Of a DNA stretch of 33,983 nt, positions 1 through 6,963 are shown piece by piece. Position numbers and translations under genes: made by a program. The notes below the pieces were generated by a model that was not told the DNA's origin, did not search any database, and worked only from the letters and a program-made list of their open reading frames with translations. The stretch is from a bacterium (GTDB lineage Bacteria > Patescibacteriota > Doudnabacteria > UBA920). The stretch covers positions 1 through 33,983 of the forward strand of contig JAJYWK010000066.1 of assembly GCA_021791515.1 (NCBI GenBank), read 5' to 3'. Every line of letters starts with the position of its first letter. The stretch's first letter is position 1.

Positions 1-22
1 TAACACCGGAGCTTAAATACCA

Positions 23-511
23 ATGTTTAAGTTTGATTTGCAGCCAAACGAAAAAGCCCTTAATATTGGCCGACAAAGCGAGTCAGTGCTTTTTAAGCCT
101 ACTTTTTTGGTGCTGATTTTAATTTACCTTCCCTGGTTTTTTTTATTTAAGTATGAATTTTTAACCGGCCGCGTCCTTAAATTATTGATATTTTGGACTT
201 TAGCTGTACTGCTGTTTGCCGCAAATAAATTTATTCTGTGGATGATTAACGTTCATATCCTCACCAACAAGCGCCTGATTTTAATCAGCTATCAAAGCCT
301 ATTTAACAAGCGGGTTTTAGAAACGCCGCTGAACTTGATTTTAAACGCAAGTTTTTCGCAAAAAGGCGTGCTTGAGTCCCTTTTTTCAATCGGCGCCATC
401 ACTGTTCAGGCGCAAGGCTTAACAGAACCGCTTCAAATAAATAAAACCGTCCATCCGGAAGCTCTAAAAGACGCGATATGGCAGTGCGCGATTAAATCCA
501 AAACAGCTTAA
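23..511 (+). CDS. Membrane protein with bacterial PH-like domain
   Basis: A 162-residue protein that resembles the YdbS/bPH2 style of small membrane proteins. Two hydrophobic segments are visible (about residues 27-45 and 52-75), followed by a beta-rich C-terminal half beginning VHILTNKRLILI, the typical 'T.kRli' entry into a bacterial PH-like domain. The domain ends with an amphipathic helix near HPEALKDAIWQC. No catalytic residues are apparent, so a scaffold or sensor role at the membrane is all that can be suggested. It is the first gene of a + strand run leading into division and folding genes. PH-like proteins recur in the phage-side operon near 28-29 kb. Family assignment is moderate; function is unknown. 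Confidence 0.65.
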   Translation: MFKFDLQPNEKALNIGRQSESVLFKPTFLVLILIYLPWFFLFKYEFLTGRVLKLLIFWTLAVLLFAANKFILWMINVHILTNKRLILISYQSLFNKRVLETPLNLILNASFSQKGVLESLFSIGAITVQAQGLTEPLQINKTVHPEALKDAIWQCAIKSKTA

Positions 512-560
512 GGTCTTTAGCCAAAATGACATTCGACAACAGACCCATTAAAAATTTCAG

Positions 561-926
561 ATGTTTAGCAAAACCGCACTGTCTTCAAAAATTGCCATTT
601 TAGCTCTGCTAATCTTAGCCGGGTTTTTTGGGAATCTAAAATTTAAGCAATGGCAAAGCCAAAAGCAAATTGAGCAGGAAAAGCAAAAATTACAAAGCCA
701 AGCGGAAGCTCTGCAAAAAAAGAATGACGAGCTAAATTTATCTTTAAGCTACTTAAATTCTCCGGATTTTAAGGAGCGGGTCGCCAGGCAGCAGCTAAAC
801 TTAAAAAAACAGGGTGAGGCCGTTTATACATTCGGCGATTTGCCGGGCAATGCCGGCTTGGATGAGGCAGAACAAAAAAACGGAAACGCAAAAAAGTGGC
901 GGGATTATTTTTTTGGAACAGAATGA
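561..926 (+). CDS. DivIC/FtsB-like septum formation initiator
   Basis: A 121-residue bitopic membrane protein. A short N-terminal cytoplasmic stretch is followed by one membrane segment (about residues 10-25, IAILALLILAGFFGN) and a coiled coil rich in Gln, Lys and Glu (about 30-65, QEKQKLQSQAEALQKKNDEL). The 'PDFKERVARQQLNL' segment after the coil matches the conserved C-terminal block of the DivIC/FtsB family, which bridges FtsL and FtsQ/DivIB in the divisome. The stop codon overlaps the next start as ATGA, so translation is probably coupled to the parvulin gene. The size is normal for the family. Confidence 0.8.
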   Translation: MFSKTALSSKIAILALLILAGFFGNLKFKQWQSQKQIEQEKQKLQSQAEALQKKNDELNLSLSYLNSPDFKERVARQQLNLKKQGEAVYTFGDLPGNAGLDEAEQKNGNAKKWRDYFFGTE

Positions 927-1795
927 AAAAAACTTCGCAAATTAAAACTAAATTTTTTGTTAAATTTTTGCTGGTTGTATTAAGCGTAATTTTAATCGCG
1001 GCGATGATTGTCGTTCACTGGCTTTACTCCGGCAACCTTACTCAAAACAAAACAAAAATTTTTAATTTTCTTCCGCTGCCGATTGCAAAAGTTGATGGGA
1101 CATTTATTCCCATGAGAAGCTACATTTTCCGCCAATTTATAGCCAGTAAGCTACTTGCTCAAACCGAACCTGCGGCCAATAAGCAGATTCTTAATAAATT
1201 GATTTTGGAAGCCCAGGTGGAAGCGCTGGCCAAACGTCTCGGGGTTCGCGTGGCAAACAAAGAACTTGAAGACAGCTTTTTGCTCGCTAAAAATGCACCC
1301 GGCTCTTTTCGGGAAACATCCCTTGAAAGCTTTTTAAACAACGCCAATTTAAGCGAATCAAATTTCAAAGAACAAGTCCTGTTGCCGGAATTGCTGTTAA
1401 CAAATTTAAAAATTTGGCAAAACTCCCAACGAAACCTGAACGAAGACGCTTACATCCTGGCCGACTCCCTAATAAAACAGCTGCAAAATGGAGAGCGAAT
1501 GGCAGATTTAGCAAGCAGATTTTCAAGCGACTCGGTCGAAAAGAACATAGGCGGGGACGTTGGATTTATTGACCCCGCGCAGGCCTTGCCTGAATTAAAA
1601 GAGCCGCTGTTTAAACTACAGACTGGAGAAGTCAAAATTTTGCCAAGCCGCCTTGGCCTGCATATAATTAAAGCGGAGGACAAGCAGGGCAATTTAACCC
1701 ATTTTTCAGAAATTTTTTTAAAGAACTATAGTTTTGACAGTTGGTTTAAAACCCAAACACAAAATTTTAAAATTAAGATTTATTTTAACATATGA
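923..1795 (+). CDS. Parvulin-type peptidyl-prolyl isomerase (PrsA/SurA-like), membrane anchored
   Basis: The ORF track begins at 896, but the ATG at 923 overlaps the previous stop (ATGA) and gives a clean basic N-terminus (MKKTSQIKTKF) followed by a membrane anchor at about residues 11-32. The 290-residue product then has a SurA_N-like helical region and a parvulin domain near the C-terminus: RFSSDSVEKNIGGDVGFID and GEVKILPSRLGLHIIKAED are classic PpiC motifs. It would catalyse cis-trans proline isomerisation on exported proteins outside the membrane. The 3' end again overlaps the next start (ATGA at 1792-1795), so it sits in a tight operon. Confidence 0.85.
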   Translation: MKKTSQIKTKFFVKFLLVVLSVILIAAMIVVHWLYSGNLTQNKTKIFNFLPLPIAKVDGTFIPMRSYIFRQFIASKLLAQTEPAANKQILNKLILEAQVEALAKRLGVRVANKELEDSFLLAKNAPGSFRETSLESFLNNANLSESNFKEQVLLPELLLTNLKIWQNSQRNLNEDAYILADSLIKQLQNGERMADLASRFSSDSVEKNIGGDVGFIDPAQALPELKEPLFKLQTGEVKILPSRLGLHIIKAEDKQGNLTHFSEIFLKNYSFDSWFKTQTQNFKIKIYFNI

Positions 1796-3615
1796 TGGAA
1801 CAAGAAATTGTCGACTATATATTACAGGCGCAAAAACACGGACTGTCCGACTTTGAGATAAAGCAAAACCTTCTGGCCGTCGGCTGGGAAGCTTTGGCTG
1901 TGGAAGACAGTTTTGTTTACGCCCGTGCCGCTGAGAACAAATCCCAGCTGAATTTGGAAAAATCGCCGGCAGCCTCTAGCCTCCGGCAGAGCCTATCAGC
2001 CCATTTTGAATCGCAGAACGAAAAATTAGAACAGCCTGCAATTGGCCAAATTTTTAGCAAACCGGTTCATCACTCTATAGCCATAAGCGAACAAAATTTC
2101 GCAAAAATGCCTTCGCCAAATAACCAGGCTCCCAATAAAACAGGGCTTTGGATTTTAGGCTTGATTGCGGTTTTATTGCTCGCGGGCGGAGCTTACGCTT
2201 ATTACACCTATATTTATGCAAGCCCCGCAAAAATCTGGTCCAAAGTTCAAACCACACAGCCATCGCGCAATTACCATAATACGCTTGTGCTAAATTATAC
2301 AGACAACACCGCCAAAATAGGCTCCAGCACCCAAAGCATTAGCCTAAGCTTTCAAAACGAAGGTGATTTTAACTCAAACGACCAGCAAAACCCCAAGACA
2401 GCAAGCGCTATTACTTTGGGTTTCAAATCTGGGCCCGAGGAGTTTAACCAAAAATTTAATTATATTATTTTAGGTAAAGTTTTTTACTTTGACATCGGCC
2501 AAATAGCAAGTTTAAAAAACTTACTAGGCATGCCAAACATCCAATGGCTAAAAGCGGACCTAAATGCCCTGCAAACATACTTAAAAAGCAGCGGACCAGG
2601 TTCGTCCGATAATTTTGATTTGCTTAAAAATGATGCGGCTAAAACTCAGCTAACTGCCCTTTGGTCAAAAGCTTCGTTAATGAAATTAAATAAAAAATTA
2701 ATTAAGGAAACGCTGGACGGCCAGCCTGTATACCATTTAAAGGGTGAATTTGATAACCAGGCGCTTGCTTCTACTGTCATTGAGTCGCTTGGGATTTTAA
2801 GCTCTGCCACCAGTAGTATTCCTGTGCTGGACAAACCGCAAAAAGAAGCCCTCGCGGCCTTAATAAATAAATTCAAAGTTAGGGAGTTGGATTTGTGGGT
2901 TGGGCAAAAAGACTACCGATTGTATAAAGTCCACGCCGTGGTGGCCGCGCCTTCAATAATCGACTTGTCTAATAATAATGAAATTGGCGAGGCAATTTTG
3001 CCTTTGGCTGTTGCCAGAAGCAAAAGCCGCGATGCCAGAAGAATTGCCGACGCAAGACAGATGTCATCGGCTTTGGAACTATATTTCAATGATTTTAACG
3101 GCTATCCAGAAGCTGAAAACGGCAAAGCCAAAGGCCTTGAGCCGGTTTATATTGGAAGCTACCCCCAGGCTCCTATGCCTGCCGACGGAACTTGCAGCGA
3201 TTTTAGCAACACTTACTGGTATACGCCGATTGGGCAGTCGCGAACAGTCAAAGGAGTCAAAGTTTACCCTGACTATCAGTTCAAAATCTGCTTGGGACAA
3301 ACCACGGGAGGCCACCTTCCCGGCTGGGCGAACCTCACCCCCGCAGGCATTAAATCAGGCCAACCTTGCAAGGCATCTTTAGAGCACTGCCAAAAAACTC
3401 CGCAGGCAGAACCAGACTTTTCCGCCATGCTTGCAAAAATGTCTTTTGCGGCAGAATTTAAAATTGATTCGACCTTTAGCAACTTTGGCAAAATCACCGA
3501 TATTACAGCTCCCGCAGAATCTACGGATGTGCTGGATTTAATTAAAAATATACTTCCCAACCCAGCTTCGGTTTTCGCGCCCGCCTCTGACACTTCTACT
3601 CCTGCGCTTAAATAA
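1792..3615 (+). CDS. Membrane protein with C-terminal pilin-like (T2SG-type) module
   Basis: 607 residues; function not recognised. The N-terminal 60 residues are helical, followed by a linker and one membrane segment at about residues 117-140 (GLWILGLIAVLLLAGGAYAYY). The middle region (about 150-400) is an extracellular beta-rich domain. From about residue 403 (VARSKSRDARRIADARQMSS) it resembles the helix and beta region of type IV pilins and T2SS pseudopilins, including ALELYFNDFNGYP and the ADGTC...ICLG disulfide-type loop. There is no N-terminal prepilin cleavage motif before this module, so it is not an ordinary pilin. The same module occurs in the 600-residue protein at 24981-26783. Start overlaps the parvulin stop (ATGA); an ATG at 1795 is an alternative. 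Confidence 0.7.
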   Translation: MMEQEIVDYILQAQKHGLSDFEIKQNLLAVGWEALAVEDSFVYARAAENKSQLNLEKSPAASSLRQSLSAHFESQNEKLEQPAIGQIFSKPVHHSIAISEQNFAKMPSPNNQAPNKTGLWILGLIAVLLLAGGAYAYYTYIYASPAKIWSKVQTTQPSRNYHNTLVLNYTDNTAKIGSSTQSISLSFQNEGDFNSNDQQNPKTASAITLGFKSGPEEFNQKFNYIILGKVFYFDIGQIASLKNLLGMPNIQWLKADLNALQTYLKSSGPGSSDNFDLLKNDAAKTQLTALWSKASLMKLNKKLIKETLDGQPVYHLKGEFDNQALASTVIESLGILSSATSSIPVLDKPQKEALAALINKFKVRELDLWVGQKDYRLYKVHAVVAAPSIIDLSNNNEIGEAILPLAVARSKSRDARRIADARQMSSALELYFNDFNGYPEAENGKAKGLEPVYIGSYPQAPMPADGTCSDFSNTYWYTPIGQSRTVKGVKVYPDYQFKICLGQTTGGHLPGWANLTPAGIKSGQPCKASLEHCQKTPQAEPDFSAMLAKMSFAAEFKIDSTFSNFGKITDITAPAESTDVLDLIKNILPNPASVFAPASDTSTPALK

Positions 3616-3625
3616 TTTTTTACTA

Positions 3626-4426
3626 ATGAAAATAGGAATTTTTGATTCCGGCCTTGGCGGACTGGCTATTGCCAAAGCGGCTTTTAAAGCTCTGCCAAAG
3701 TACGACTACATTTACTTGGGCGATACAAAAAATTTGCCTTATGGGCAAAAGTCGCCGCAGGAAATTTACCGCCACACACAAAAGGCGGTGGAATTTTTGT
3801 TTGCGCAAAACTGCCAGCTCATAATTATAGCCTGCAACACTTCTTCGGCCTGGGCTTTGCGCAAAATTCAGCAGGAATATTTGCCCAAAGCCTATCCCAA
3901 GAGGCGGGTTTTAGGGGTGATTATCCCAACACTGGAAGAAGCCGATTACCAGCACCGCCGCAAAAAAATCGGAGTCATCGGCACAACCGCTACGGTTAAA
4001 TCGCACATCTACAAAAAAGAATTAATAAAAATCGATTCTTCGGCCAAGATATACGAATTGGCAACTCCGCGCCTAGTGCCGCTCATTGAGCAAAATGCTT
4101 TACAAAAAGCAGTAAAAAGCTTAGAATTATACTTGAAACCGCTCCAAAAACAGGGGATTGAAGCGCTGGTTTTGGGTTGCACTCATTACCCGTTTTTAAA
4201 AAATGAATGTAAAAAAATACTTGGCAAGGAAGTGGCCATTGTTAGCCAAGACGAGATTATCCCAAAAAAGCTCGGGAAATACTTAAAAAGACACCAGGAA
4301 ATAGAAAATAAATTGGGGGAATCACGGTCCAGAAATTTTTTTGTAACAAAGCTGAATAAGGATTTTGAAGAAGTGGCCAAAAGACTGTTCGGGAAAAAAA
4401 TAAAGTTTGAATTAGCAAAATATTAG
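3626..4426 (+). CDS. murI: Glutamate racemase
   Basis: 266 residues, the usual size for MurI, which converts L- to D-glutamate in the cytoplasm for peptidoglycan. The N-terminal FDSGLGGL loop, the first catalytic cysteine in IACNTSSA (about residue 71) and the second in LGCTHYPFL (about residue 184) are all present, together with IGVIGTTATVKS in the second half. It follows the preceding gene by 10 bases and is the last gene before the tRNA-Thr locus. Its presence shows that the host makes its own D-glutamate and so probably a peptidoglycan wall. Confidence 0.95.
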   Translation: MKIGIFDSGLGGLAIAKAAFKALPKYDYIYLGDTKNLPYGQKSPQEIYRHTQKAVEFLFAQNCQLIIIACNTSSAWALRKIQQEYLPKAYPKRRVLGVIIPTLEEADYQHRRKKIGVIGTTATVKSHIYKKELIKIDSSAKIYELATPRLVPLIEQNALQKAVKSLELYLKPLQKQGIEALVLGCTHYPFLKNECKKILGKEVAIVSQDEIIPKKLGKYLKRHQEIENKLGESRSRNFFVTKLNKDFEEVAKRLFGKKIKFELAKY

Positions 4427-4484
4427 ACAAATAGGACTTGTGCGCCGTATGCGACTGATAGGTCTTGTCTGAATAATATTTTCT

Positions 4485-4563
4485 GCCGACGTAGCTCAAC
4501 TAGTACCTGCCCGCAACGCCTCGCAAGCTCGGCTTGCGTGGCAGGCGGGGAGCAACGGTATCG
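4485..4563 (+). pseudogene. tRNA-Thr copy A, 5' part (bases 1-35), with D-loop palindrome
   Basis: The acceptor strand gccgacg, D-arm and anticodon stem acggt lead to loop bases ATCG, after which the tRNA stops abruptly at anticodon base 35. A 44-nt palindrome sits in the D-loop (4506-4549). The continuation (bases 36-76) is found at 4890-4930. Removing the palindrome and the interval 4564-4889 gives 76 nt, with a perfect anticodon stem (acggt/accgt), a perfect T-stem and only one mismatch in the acceptor. Confidence 0.8.
4506..4549. repeat. Palindromic element in the D-loop of tRNA-Thr copy A
   Basis: Outer arms cctgcc/ggcagg with inner arms cgcaa/ttgcg. It separates ...ctagta from gagc, which is the same D-loop/D-stem boundary used by the palindromes in the CAT-tRNA relic (15418) and Asp relic (15832). 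Confidence 0.8.
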
Positions 4564-4607
4564 CCGCCCGCAACGACTTCGCGACTAATAATTTGATGTT
4601 TTATGTT

Positions 4608-4642
4608 GCCGGCTTAGCTCATCTGGTAGAGCAGTGGTATCG
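4608..4642 (+). pseudogene. tRNA-Thr copy B, 5' part (bases 1-35)
   Basis: Acceptor gccggct, D-arm gctc/gagc and anticodon stem gtggt are followed by loop bases ATCG. The sequence breaks at anticodon base 35, the same position as in copy A. The matching 3' acceptor (agccggc then tcca) is at 4825-4835. Confidence 0.8.
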
Positions 4643-4748
4643 CCCCGTCGAATCTGATGCGCCGAGATAGCTCAATTGGTAGAGCAGCGGTATCGTAAAC
4701 CGCAGGTTGGAGGTTCGATTCCTCTTCTCGGCTCCAGATTCAACGGGG
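4643..4748. repeat. Inverted-repeat cassette carrying an intact tRNA-Thr inside copy B
   Basis: The left arm 4643-4656 (ccccgtcgaatctg) and right arm 4735-4748 (cagattcaacgggg) are complementary at 13 of 14 positions. The right arm shares its first two bases with the CCA end of the intact tRNA, so the cassette is essentially an inverted repeat wrapped tightly around a tRNA gene. Confidence 0.8.
4661..4736 (+). tRNA. tRNA-Thr(CGT), intact
   Basis: 76 nt with all arms: acceptor gccgaga/tctcggc, D-stem gctc/gagc, anticodon stem gcggt/accgc with loop ATCGTAA (anticodon CGT), T-arm ggagg-ttcgatt-cctct, discriminator T and encoded CCA. It lies within the anticodon loop of disrupted copy B. It is the only complete tRNA in the Thr locus and presumably the functional one. 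Confidence 0.92.
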
Positions 4749-4835
4749 TAAATAAACCTCTATTTTAGGTTCAAGCTTGCCCCGTAGCGATTGAACGAAG
4801 CGAAATCTGCTACCGGGGTCCGACAGCCGGCTCCA
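4749..4835 (+). pseudogene. tRNA-Thr copy B, 3' part, with T-loop palindrome
   Basis: It begins with taaa, directly after the right arm of the inverted repeat, and ends agccggctcca, matching the acceptor of the 5' part at 4608. A 43-nt palindrome (4776-4818) interrupts the T-loop, and the T-stem no longer pairs well. After removal of the insertion the part is near 40-44 nt, so this copy is degraded. Confidence 0.7.
4776..4818. repeat. Palindromic element in the T-loop of copy B
   Basis: The arms ccccgtagc and gctaccgggg pair with one bulge. The loop contains gattgaacgaagcgaaatc. It splits ttcaag from tccgac. Confidence 0.75.
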
Positions 4836-4889
4836 TGAGACATTAAATATAATTATAATCTCATTAGGGTCGTTGCGAAGTCGGGCGGG

Positions 4890-4930
4890 TAAACCGTAGG
4901 TTAAGGGTTCAAATCCCTTCTTCGGCTCCA
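4890..4930 (+). pseudogene. tRNA-Thr copy A, 3' part (bases 36-76)
   Basis: 41 nt: taa, anticodon 3' stem accgt, variable loop, T-arm aaggg-ttcaaat-ccctt, acceptor cttcggc, T and CCA. It completes the 5' part at 4485-4563 into a 76-nt tRNA if the interruptions are ignored. Confidence 0.8.
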
Positions 4931-4996
4931 GGCGATAGGCAGGCGGGGCAGCGGCAGCGGCCCCGAAGTACCTGCTTCGCAGGACTACGGGGTAAA

Positions 4997-5042
4997 TATC
5001 GTAAACCGCGGGTTGGAGGTTCAATTCCTCTTCTCGGCTCCA
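4997..5042 (+). pseudogene. Additional tRNA-Thr 3' half (copy close to the intact gene)
   Basis: Begins tatcgtaaaccgcgg and ends tctcggctcca, nearly identical to the 3' part of the intact tRNA-Thr. It follows a hairpin (ccccg...cgggg, about 4960-4992) and the recurring junction cggggtaaa. No matching 5' half was found upstream. Confidence 0.75.
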
Positions 5043-5059
5043 GAAAGTGTGGGGTAAAG

Positions 5060-5100
5060 TAAACCATAGGTTATCGGTTCAATTCCGATCGTCGGCTCCA
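5060..5100 (+). pseudogene. Additional tRNA-Thr 3' half with intact T-arm
   Basis: 41 nt from taaaccatagg to gtcggctcca, with a perfect T-stem atcgg/ccgat. Its acceptor strand cgtcggc would pair fully with the 5' acceptor gccgacg of copy A. It follows the motif ggggtaaa. Confidence 0.75.
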
Positions 5101-5112
5101 CAAGCGACGGGG

Positions 5113-5170
5113 TAAACAGGTTGGAGGTTCCCTGCCTGCCGGCAGGCAGGAAGTCCGACAGTCGGCCACA
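5113..5170 (+). pseudogene. Degraded tRNA-Thr 3' half with T-loop palindrome
   Basis: Another copy after cggggtaaa, starting at caggttggagg. The perfect 20-nt palindrome cctgcctgccggcaggcagg (5131-5150) is inserted after ttc in the T-loop, followed by tccgac and agtcggc. The end reads ccaca instead of tcca. A last fragment, cagcgaggtaataaac at 5175-5190, repeats the right arm of the cassette. Confidence 0.65.
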
Positions 5171-5255
5171 GATTCAGCGAGGTAATAAACTGTGCCTAAA
5201 TTCGGATCTAGAACGAATTGGCGGAAAAAGTCAAGGCCTGAAAAAAACGCTAGTC

Positions 5256-5284
5256 TTGACAAAATTTAGAAAATTTCCTATTAT
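5256..5284 (+). promoter_or_regulatory. Consensus sigma70-type promoter of the ATP synthase operon
   Basis: TTGACA (5256-5261), 17-base spacer, TATTAT (5279-5284). It lies just upstream of the ATG at 5302, which implies a very short leader. Confidence 0.8.
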
Positions 5285-5301
5285 TTAAGCGGAAAACTGG
5301 C

Positions 5302-5580
5302 ATGGACGAAATTAAACCAGAGACTAATCAGAATAAACAAAAAAATCCTGAACAAAAGCTTTTTGCCATGCTTATGCTGGAAGCCGGGATAGAGTTTGTC
5401 GTCTTGATTGCCGGCCCCCTGATTTTAGGAATTTTAGGCGGAAAATGGCTGGACAACAAGTACCATCAGAACTTTTTTGTCATCATCGGAATCTTACTTG
5501 GCTTAGGCATAACCTGCGTTGCTGTTTATAAAAGAATATTAGATTATAAAAAGATTTTGGAAAGCAAGAACAAAAAATAG
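5302..5580 (+). CDS. AtpZ/AtpI-like F1Fo-associated small membrane protein
   Basis: 92 residues with two membrane helices (about 29-45 and 57-74) and a charged N-terminal tail. GPLILGILGGKWLDNKY matches the AtpZ/AtpI family encoded first in many bacterial ATP synthase operons, thought to help c-ring assembly or ion handling. It is the first gene after the promoter and ends one base before atpB. The family is clear from context; AtpZ and AtpI are hard to separate at this length. Confidence 0.75.
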   Translation: MDEIKPETNQNKQKNPEQKLFAMLMLEAGIEFVVLIAGPLILGILGGKWLDNKYHQNFFVIIGILLGLGITCVAVYKRILDYKKILESKNKK

Positions 5581-5581
5581 T

Positions 5582-6439
5582 ATGGCTTTATTTTTACCGC
5601 CGCTCGCGGCAGAAGAAATGTTTAAAATCGGATCCTTTGGAGTTACCAACTCCATGATTAATGCCGCATTGGCGACATTATTGTTTGCCGTATTCGCTTT
5701 GTTTATAAATTTAGGCATAAAAAAGTATTATTTGAAAGACATGGCTCCCAAGGGGATTTTAAACTTTTTTGAAAGCATATTGGAAATTCTTTTAAGCCAA
5801 ATTGACGCGGTGACGCACGACCGCAAAAAAACCGTCAAATTTCTGCCCATAGTCGGCGGCATCTTTTTGTTTATTTTAATTTCTAATTTATTGGGCCAGC
5901 TTCCCGGCACCGGCAGTATTGGTTTTTACCATGGCCATGAGCTAATCCCGTTTTTACGGCCGGCAAATACAGACTTAAACCTTACGCTGGCAATGGCCGC
6001 ATTTGCGGTAATTCTTTCTCATTTTGTCGGCATAATTACCATTGGCTTTTTTAAATACGCAAACAAATTTATTAAACTAGGCGACATTTGGAATGCTGTC
6101 AAAAGCTTAAAGCCAATTAACATTATGGTCGCGTTTATTGAATTTTTCGTTGGGCTGCTTGAAATTATTTCCGAAATCGCGAAAATGGTTTCTCTGTCTT
6201 TGCGGTTATTCGGCAACATATTTGCCGGCGAAGTTTTGCTTACGGTTATTGCCTCGCTTATTGCCGGATATGGCGCGTTTTTCATTCCTTTGCCATTTAT
6301 AGCCCTGGAAATTCTAGTTGCGTTAATTCAGGCAATGGTGTTTTCTATTTTGACATTGGTGTATTTGACTATAGCAACTACTGAGGCGCGTACTCATGGC
6401 GAAGAAGAACATCACGAAGTAAAGACCAGTGAGATTTAA
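5582..6439 (+). CDS. atpB: ATP synthase Fo subunit a
   Basis: 285 residues, mostly hydrophobic, with five to six membrane helices. The signature LSLRLFGNIFAGEVLL contains the essential arginine of the proton path, and the C-terminal helix LVALIQAMVFSILTLVYLTIA carries the conserved Gln-Ala-X-Val-Phe motif. With the c-ring it forms the two half-channels for proton flow. It lies next to the AtpZ-like gene as in normal operons. The length is standard. Confidence 0.95.
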   Translation: MALFLPPLAAEEMFKIGSFGVTNSMINAALATLLFAVFALFINLGIKKYYLKDMAPKGILNFFESILEILLSQIDAVTHDRKKTVKFLPIVGGIFLFILISNLLGQLPGTGSIGFYHGHELIPFLRPANTDLNLTLAMAAFAVILSHFVGIITIGFFKYANKFIKLGDIWNAVKSLKPINIMVAFIEFFVGLLEIISEIAKMVSLSLRLFGNIFAGEVLLTVIASLIAGYGAFFIPLPFIALEILVALIQAMVFSILTLVYLTIATTEARTHGEEEHHEVKTSEI

Positions 6440-6562
6440 ATGGATTATTTGCCAGGGGTTATGCTTAATTCATAATTCCTGATTCATAATTCATTGTTCA
6501 TTATTAGGGGACGTTAAACAAAAGATAAATCGTCCACCAAACATGAACCAAGGAAAACACAT

Positions 6563-6784
6563 ATGGAAGCAGAAGCAGTACTTAACCTGGCCAAGGCATT
6601 CACTATCGCCATTGGCGGCATGATACCCGCATTGGCAATTGGTAAAACCGCGGCCAAAGCCATGGAATCCATTGGCCGCAACCCGGAAGCTGCAGACAAA
6701 TTATTTGTCCCCATGCTTTTGGCCCTAGCTTTTGCCGAAGCTATTGCCATTTACGCTTTGGTGGTCACATTTACGTTGAAGTAG
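6563..6784 (+). CDS. atpE: ATP synthase Fo subunit c
   Basis: 73-residue hairpin of two membrane helices. The polar loop SIGRNPEAADK is canonical, and the ion-binding carboxylate is the Glu in LAFAEAIAIYAL (helix 2). The Ser/Thr that accompanies this Glu in Na+-binding rings is Ala here, which favours proton specificity (inference from family rules). The 120-base spacer before it holds repeated attcat-type sequence (see separate finding). The first 18 or so residues are helix 1. Confidence 0.95.
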   Translation: MEAEAVLNLAKAFTIAIGGMIPALAIGKTAAKAMESIGRNPEAADKLFVPMLLALAFAEAIAIYALVVTFTLK

Positions 6785-6889
6785 GTTTTAGATCCTTGGG
6801 AAGAATTTTTTCTTCTCTTGGATTTATAACTAATTTTAATTTCCCAATGACAAAAATTAAAAAAATGAGCAAAAATGAGCAAAAACGGC

Positions 6890-6941
6890 ACTCGTGCCGT
6901 CCCGAACGCAGTGAGGGATCCCTCGGTTGCACTCGGGACAA
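6890..6941. repeat. Dispersed palindromic repeat upstream of, and readable through, atpF
   Basis: The segment gtcccgaacgcagtgaggga and following bases to ctcggga fold into a hairpin and resemble the repeats at 8000-8110 and 11710-11781 (shared gggatcc/ctcgg blocks). It lies in frame within the extended ORF of atpF. Confidence 0.55.
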
Positions 6942-6963
6942 TAACTACAATATTTATATTGTA

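Larger units (their letters stand above)
4564..4889. repeat. Interval splitting tRNA-Thr copy A at anticodon 35|36
   Basis: This 326-nt interval separates the two parts of copy A. Its ends are imperfectly complementary: ccgccc at the left and gggcgg at the right, each next to gacttcgc/gcgaagtc-like blocks with small indels. It contains all of copy B, which in turn contains the intact tRNA-Thr. Confidence 0.65.

Noticed and set aside
2978-3382. 134-aa + ORF inside the pilin-like gene, and similar shadows in murI, atpA and atpG
   Set aside because: Overlap well-supported genes in other frames without motifs of their own.
4485-4930. Group I intron in the tRNA anticodon loop
   Set aside because: The intervals contain whole tRNA genes bounded by plain inverted repeats, and no recognisable group I core could be traced; the CAT interval is only about 160 nt.
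4740-5262. Minus-strand ORFs 4740-5024 and 5071-5262
   Set aside because: They translate tRNA relics and palindromes in antisense (phrases like KKGFEPLTYG) and have no protein features.
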